In this document: positions 60,408 to 64,000 of the stretch, piece by piece
How positions within the stretch are numbered: the stretch's first letter is position 1
How the letters are laid out: every line of letters begins with the position of its first letter
Assembly: GCF_900142825.1 (NCBI RefSeq)
Contig: NZ_FRCH01000001.1
Location: 1,736,001-1,800,000 of the forward strand
Source of the DNA: Rhodanobacter sp. OK091
GTDB taxonomy: Bacteria; Pseudomonadota; Gammaproteobacteria; Xanthomonadales; Rhodanobacteraceae
DNA: 64,000 nucleotides
Direction of reading: 5' to 3'
Made by a program: the position numbers and the translations under genes
Notes under the pieces: generated by a model
What the model saw: the letters and a program-made list of their open reading frames with translations, nothing else
What the model was told of the DNA's origin: nothing
The model's database searches: none

Positions 60408-62024
60408 TCATAGAGCGGAAGCGGACAGCTCGATGCGAAAGACATAGGCGTATTCACCCGCGGGTTGCGCCGGCAGGTCCAGCTGCAGGCCGTCGGCCTG
60501 CTGTCGCCAACCCACCTGCCGTCCGTCGGCCAACAGCTTGACCGCGTGCACGTGGTCGCTGGGCTTGATCGAGTGGATCACGACCTTGCCTTCCTGCGGC
60601 CAGCCCATCTCGATCGCATAGAGCACGCCCGGCTGGGTGGTGAAACGAAAATCCTGCGCGGTATACGGCTTGGTCTTGGTGTCCTGGAAAGTGCCACCGA
60701 CGACCTCGGTCGGCCCTTCGCCGAAGACCCGCCACGGCCTGCTGCCGTAGATCGCCTCGCCGTTGGTTTTCAGCCAGCGCCCGATCGCCAGCAAGGTGTC
60801 GCGCTCGCTGTCGGGAATGCTGCCATCGGCACGCGGCCCGATGTTGAGCATCAGGTTGCCGTTCTTGCTGACCACGTCGGCCAGCAGATGGATGATGGAT
60901 TGCGGCGACTTGTACGTATCGTGCTCGATGTATCCCCACGAGGCATTGCTGATCGAGGTGTCGGTCTGCCAATGGGTGGGATGGATGCCGGTCAGCTGGC
61001 CGCGTTCGATGTCGAGCGTGCCGGCTCCATCGGGGAAGTCGCCCAGCTTGTAGTTGACCACCACACCGTCGCGCTGCGCGCCCTGGTTGTAGTAGTAGGC
61101 CAGCAGCTTCGGCAAGGTATTGCGGAACGTGGGGTGGCCGATCCACCAGTCGAAATAGATCAGGTCCGGGTGGTAGTCGTCGATCAACTCGGCGGTGCGC
61201 GCCAGCCAGTCGTCCAGCCAGGCCTGCGAGACATAGGTCCAGTCGCCCGCCAGATCCATGTCGTCCTTGCCGGGAATGCGCGGCTCGGCCGGACCATACA
61301 GCCCCGCGTACTTCGGATCGTTGACGTCCGAATCGAAGCGGCGGCCACCGTCGAAGAACCAGTCGTGCTCGGCGCGATGCGAAGAGACGCCGAAGTGCAG
61401 GCCTTGCGCGCGGATGGCCTTGGCGAGCAGGCCGATGATGTCCTTGTGCGGGCCCATCTTCGCGGCCGTCCACTCCGACAAGTGCGAGTCGTACATCGCA
61501 AAACCATCATGATGCTCGGCCACCGGCACCACGTAACGCGCGCCTGCCTGTCGAAACAGCGCGGCCCAGGCCTGCGCATCGAAGCGCTCGGCCTTGAACA
61601 TCGGGATGAAGTCCTTGTAGCCGAACTTCGACTGCGGCCCGTAGGTCGCGATGTGGTGTTTGTAGTCGTCGCTGTCCTGCTGGTACATGTTGCGCGAATA
61701 CCATTCGCTGCCGGACGCGGGCACCGAGTAGACGCCCCAATGGATGAAGATGCCGAACTTCGCATCGTCGTACCAGGCCGGCGAACGGTACTGCTGCAGC
61801 GACGCCCAGTCGGCGCGAAAAGATCCCTTGTCCATGTCCCTGGCTACCTTGGCCAGGATCGCCTGCCGCGCAGGTGCGAATTTAGCCGTGGCCTTTTGCC
61901 AGGCCAGATCCGCATCGCGGGGCGACAGCGTGGCAGCGGTGGGCGCCGTGACCGACGCGCCGGAAGCATGTCCATGCATCGGGACCACGGCGAGCAGACC
62001 GCAGAGCATCAGCGAGCATTTCAT
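60408..62024 (-). CDS. GH29 alpha-L-fucosidase, second copy
   Basis: 538 aa exported enzyme; start ATG 62024 with signal (CSLMLCGLLAVVPMHGHASG). The frame is open upstream but without a sensible N-terminus. GH29 motifs: KFGIFIHWGVYSVPASGSEW (about 105), EHHDGFAMYDS, and the nucleophile in LIYFDWWIG (Asp292). A C-terminal beta-sandwich follows (about 420-538). This is the retaining fucosidase subtype with the IHWG motif, usually broad on alpha-1,2/1,3/1,6 links, so it complements the other GH29 gene. It is the first enzyme gene after the receptor terminator. Confidence 0.92.
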   Translation of the reverse strand: MKCSLMLCGLLAVVPMHGHASGASVTAPTAATLSPRDADLAWQKATAKFAPARQAILAKVARDMDKGSFRADWASLQQYRSPAWYDDAKFGIFIHWGVYSVPASGSEWYSRNMYQQDSDDYKHHIATYGPQSKFGYKDFIPMFKAERFDAQAWAALFRQAGARYVVPVAEHHDGFAMYDSHLSEWTAAKMGPHKDIIGLLAKAIRAQGLHFGVSSHRAEHDWFFDGGRRFDSDVNDPKYAGLYGPAEPRIPGKDDMDLAGDWTYVSQAWLDDWLARTAELIDDYHPDLIYFDWWIGHPTFRNTLPKLLAYYYNQGAQRDGVVVNYKLGDFPDGAGTLDIERGQLTGIHPTHWQTDTSISNASWGYIEHDTYKSPQSIIHLLADVVSKNGNLMLNIGPRADGSIPDSERDTLLAIGRWLKTNGEAIYGSRPWRVFGEGPTEVVGGTFQDTKTKPYTAQDFRFTTQPGVLYAIEMGWPQEGKVVIHSIKPSDHVHAVKLLADGRQVGWRQQADGLQLDLPAQPAGEYAYVFRIELSASAL

Positions 62025-62195
62025 GGGCGAGGCTGCTCCGGACCGGTGCTGGCGAACGATGGCGCAGCGCCCAGAGCGGCTGCCTGCGGCGAGAGTAGGT
62101 GGACACTTTGCGTTGCAATCATTGCGCATCCACATATTGGGCGGGACGGCCGTGCCGGCAGCGACATGGCGGGCATTCTGCACCGGCAAATCCGG

Positions 62196-62241
62196 AAAAA
62201 ACCACCGGCTGCGGACGGGAGAGGGAGGGCTGCCCGTCCGC
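62196..62241 (-). terminator. Rho-independent terminator after TonB-dependent receptor
   Basis: On the - strand, 22 bases after the receptor stop, GCGGACGGG (62233-62241 side) pairs with its complement (62211-62219). A T-run (62196-62201) follows ten bases later. It probably lets the receptor be made in excess of the downstream enzymes. Confidence 0.75.
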
Positions 62242-62262
62242 GGCCGGTGTACCACACACACG

Positions 62263-64000
62263 TCAAAGCTTGAAGTTCAGACTCAATGAGTAGGTCCGGC
62301 CGTTCTTGTACATGCCGATCGGCGCGTACTTCACATCGTTGAACCAGTAGTAGGTGGAATCGAGCAGGTTGGTCGCGCTCAGCGTCACGCCCATCCAGTC
62401 GTTGACCTGATAGCTGGCGCTGATGTCGAGCTCCTTGTACTGATCGGAGAACACGTGGGAATCGAGCCGTCCGATCTGGGTGAAATACGGCGAGCGCCAG
62501 CTGTAATTGACGCGCACCATGTACGGGCCGTGCTCGTAGTACGGGATGATGTTGAGCGTGTTCTTGGACAGGAACGGCATGTTCAGGCCGGTGCTGGCGT
62601 CGGCATGAGCATAGGTGTAGTTGGTCTGCAGGCCGAAACCGTAGCCGAGATCCTGCTGGTACATCAGCGAGATGCCGCGCACCTTGGCGTTGGAGACGTT
62701 CACCGGCGAGGTGATGGTGTAGAGGTTGGTCTGACCGGTGGTCGGATCGAAGAACGAACGCTCGTCGGTATTGGTGACGATGTAATTGCCGATCTTGCGG
62801 TAGAACAGCTCGGTGGCCAGCAGGCTTGATGGCGCGAAGTACCACTCGCCGGCCAGGTCGAAGTTGGTCGACGAATACGGCTTGAGATTCGGGTTGCCGG
62901 CGCTGCCGGTGAAGTTGCCGCCCGTGCTGCTGAGCGACACGGATCCGGCCAGGTCCGAATAGCGCGGCCGCGCGATCACCTTGGCCACGCCGAAGCGGAC
63001 GACCTTGTCATCGTCGATGTCGTAGGCCATGTTGAAGCTCGGCAGAGGCTTGTAGTAGCGACTCTTGTTCTGCACGAGGTAGTAGGCACTTCCGCTGGTG
63101 GACTGGTAGTAGGTCGACTTGTCGGTCGTGTCCACATAACGGACGCCGAAGTTGCCGTGCAAGCCGAAGTCGGTGGCGTAATTGAACTGCACGTAGAGGT
63201 CGCGCGTCAGCTCCTTCACTTTGAAGATCGACGGGTAATTGATGTTGTACGGACCCTGCGGCTGGGCGTTGAGGTAGCTCTGCACCGCGCCGAGGTTCGC
63301 GGTCGGCCAGTTGACCAGGTCGCCACTGGCATGCAGGCCGTCGTACAGGCCGCCGGGCGTGGTGCCCGGACTGAAATCCGACAGCGAGATGGCATCCGTG
63401 GTGTTGATGCGGTTGCCGCGCGAGAACTGGCTGTTGTCGTGATCGATGTATTTGCCGCCTATCTGCACCTGGTTGATCGGACCCCAGTCCAGATCGCGGC
63501 TGGCGTCGAACTGCGCGTACTTCTCGCGGTCCTTGGTCGTCTCGTAATAGATGCCGCCCGCCTGGTACTTGCCGTTGATGCTCGAATCGCCTGGCACCGA
63601 ACCGGCCGGTGCAGCGGACAGGCCCCAGTTGCTGGCCGAGCCGTTGTCGTAGTTGACCGCGGTGTTCTTGCCGTCGTACGAGAAGTTGTAGCCGCCGGAC
63701 TGCAGCAGATACTTCATGAGGTACTCGGGATCCTTGCCGCCTCGCGCCGCGGTGTAGCCGACCTGGCTGGTGAGCACCCATTTGTCGCCGTTGTAGTCGT
63801 GGCGGAAATTGAGGCTCTTGGTGGTGACTTCCGATTTGCGAAAGTTCGCATCGAGCTGCGCATACGGTTGCCCGTTCGCGGTGTTTCCGGAGACAGTCGC
63901 CTGGGTGATGTAGCCGTTGTTGATCGTGTAGTCGGTGATCTTGTTGAGATCGCCGCAACCCGGGCACACATAGCGCGACTCGCTGAAGTTGTCGTACTTG
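62263..64000 (-). CDS. TonB-dependent receptor, N-terminal part beyond window
   Basis: The visible 579 codons are the middle and C-terminal barrel of a TonB-dependent receptor. The frame remains open to the window edge (reading KYDNFSESRYVCPGCG), so signal and plug are outside. Barrel features are alternating aromatic strands: FGVRYVDTTDKSTYYQ, YKPLPSFNMAYDIDDDKVVR, FDLAGEWYFAPSSLLATEL and the final ISASYQVNDWMGVTLSATNL, ending YSLSLNFKL. The last residue is Leu, not the usual aromatic. It is the probable importer of N-glycan products for the downstream glycosidases. Confidence 0.88.
   Translation of the reverse strand, partial: KYDNFSESRYVCPGCGDLNKITDYTINNGYITQATVSGNTANGQPYAQLDANFRKSEVTTKSLNFRHDYNGDKWVLTSQVGYTAARGGKDPEYLMKYLLQSGGYNFSYDGKNTAVNYDNGSASNWGLSAAPAGSVPGDSSINGKYQAGGIYYETTKDREKYAQFDASRDLDWGPINQVQIGGKYIDHDNSQFSRGNRINTTDAISLSDFSPGTTPGGLYDGLHASGDLVNWPTANLGAVQSYLNAQPQGPYNINYPSIFKVKELTRDLYVQFNYATDFGLHGNFGVRYVDTTDKSTYYQSTSGSAYYLVQNKSRYYKPLPSFNMAYDIDDDKVVRFGVAKVIARPRYSDLAGSVSLSSTGGNFTGSAGNPNLKPYSSTNFDLAGEWYFAPSSLLATELFYRKIGNYIVTNTDERSFFDPTTGQTNLYTITSPVNVSNAKVRGISLMYQQDLGYGFGLQTNYTYAHADASTGLNMPFLSKNTLNIIPYYEHGPYMVRVNYSWRSPYFTQIGRLDSHVFSDQYKELDISASYQVNDWMGVTLSATNLLDSTYYWFNDVKYAPIGMYKNGRTYSLSLNFKL

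Overview
This 64 kb window is GC-rich chromosomal DNA from a Gram-negative bacterium. TonB-dependent receptors, a periplasmic glycosidase set, an ESPR-type autotransporter, an H-NS-family protein with a Lys/Ala tail, REP/REPIN-type palindromes and a CRP/Clp-like site point to the Xanthomonadales, probably Rhodanobacteraceae (Dyella/Rhodanobacter/Luteibacter type). The taxonomic call is an inference from gene style, not from a marker gene.

Region 1 (1-21850, all + strand) is a long co-directional run. It opens inside a sugar/inositol-type ABC ATPase, then carries the myo-inositol pathway: iolC fused to DUF2090, iolD, iolE, iolB and iolA/mmsA. A glycan/lipid block follows: GH92 mannosidase, TonB-dependent receptor, PI-PLC-like enzyme, PHP-domain metallohydrolase, PfkB sugar kinase and a second GH92. 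The run ends with an RpiR-type regulator and iolG. Together these could take up a mannosylated inositol-phosphate conjugate, strip mannose, release the headgroup, remove phosphate and burn the inositol. That reading is the most interesting hypothesis here.

Region 2 (about 22.0-25.3 kb, +) holds small exported or unknown genes and an XRE regulator, with what looks like the last 20 codons of a tyrosine recombinase on the opposite strand. Region 3 (25.4-29.5 kb) has a divergent third GH92, an H-NS-like protein and a secreted beta-propeller protein.

Region 4 (29.6-42.8 kb, -) is one giant autotransporter of about 4074 residues with three glycine-saturated blocks embedded in beta-helix repeats. 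It is preceded by a TTG-started sulfotransferase gene. Region 5 (43.1-48.5 kb) has an MFS transporter/AraC regulator pair, a perfect TGTGA-N6-TCACA site, a GH43 gene broken by a one-base deletion, and a sialidase-fold protein.

Region 6 (48.6-64.0 kb) is an N-glycan dismantling locus. A GH29 fucosidase is on the + strand. On the - strand, in transcription order, are a TonB-dependent receptor (cut by the window end), GH29, GH18, GH20, GH2 beta-mannosidase, GH3 and GH125. With the GH92 enzymes this gives nearly every activity needed for a plant-type or high-mannose N-glycan. No tRNA, rRNA, CRISPR array or intact insertion sequence was seen.
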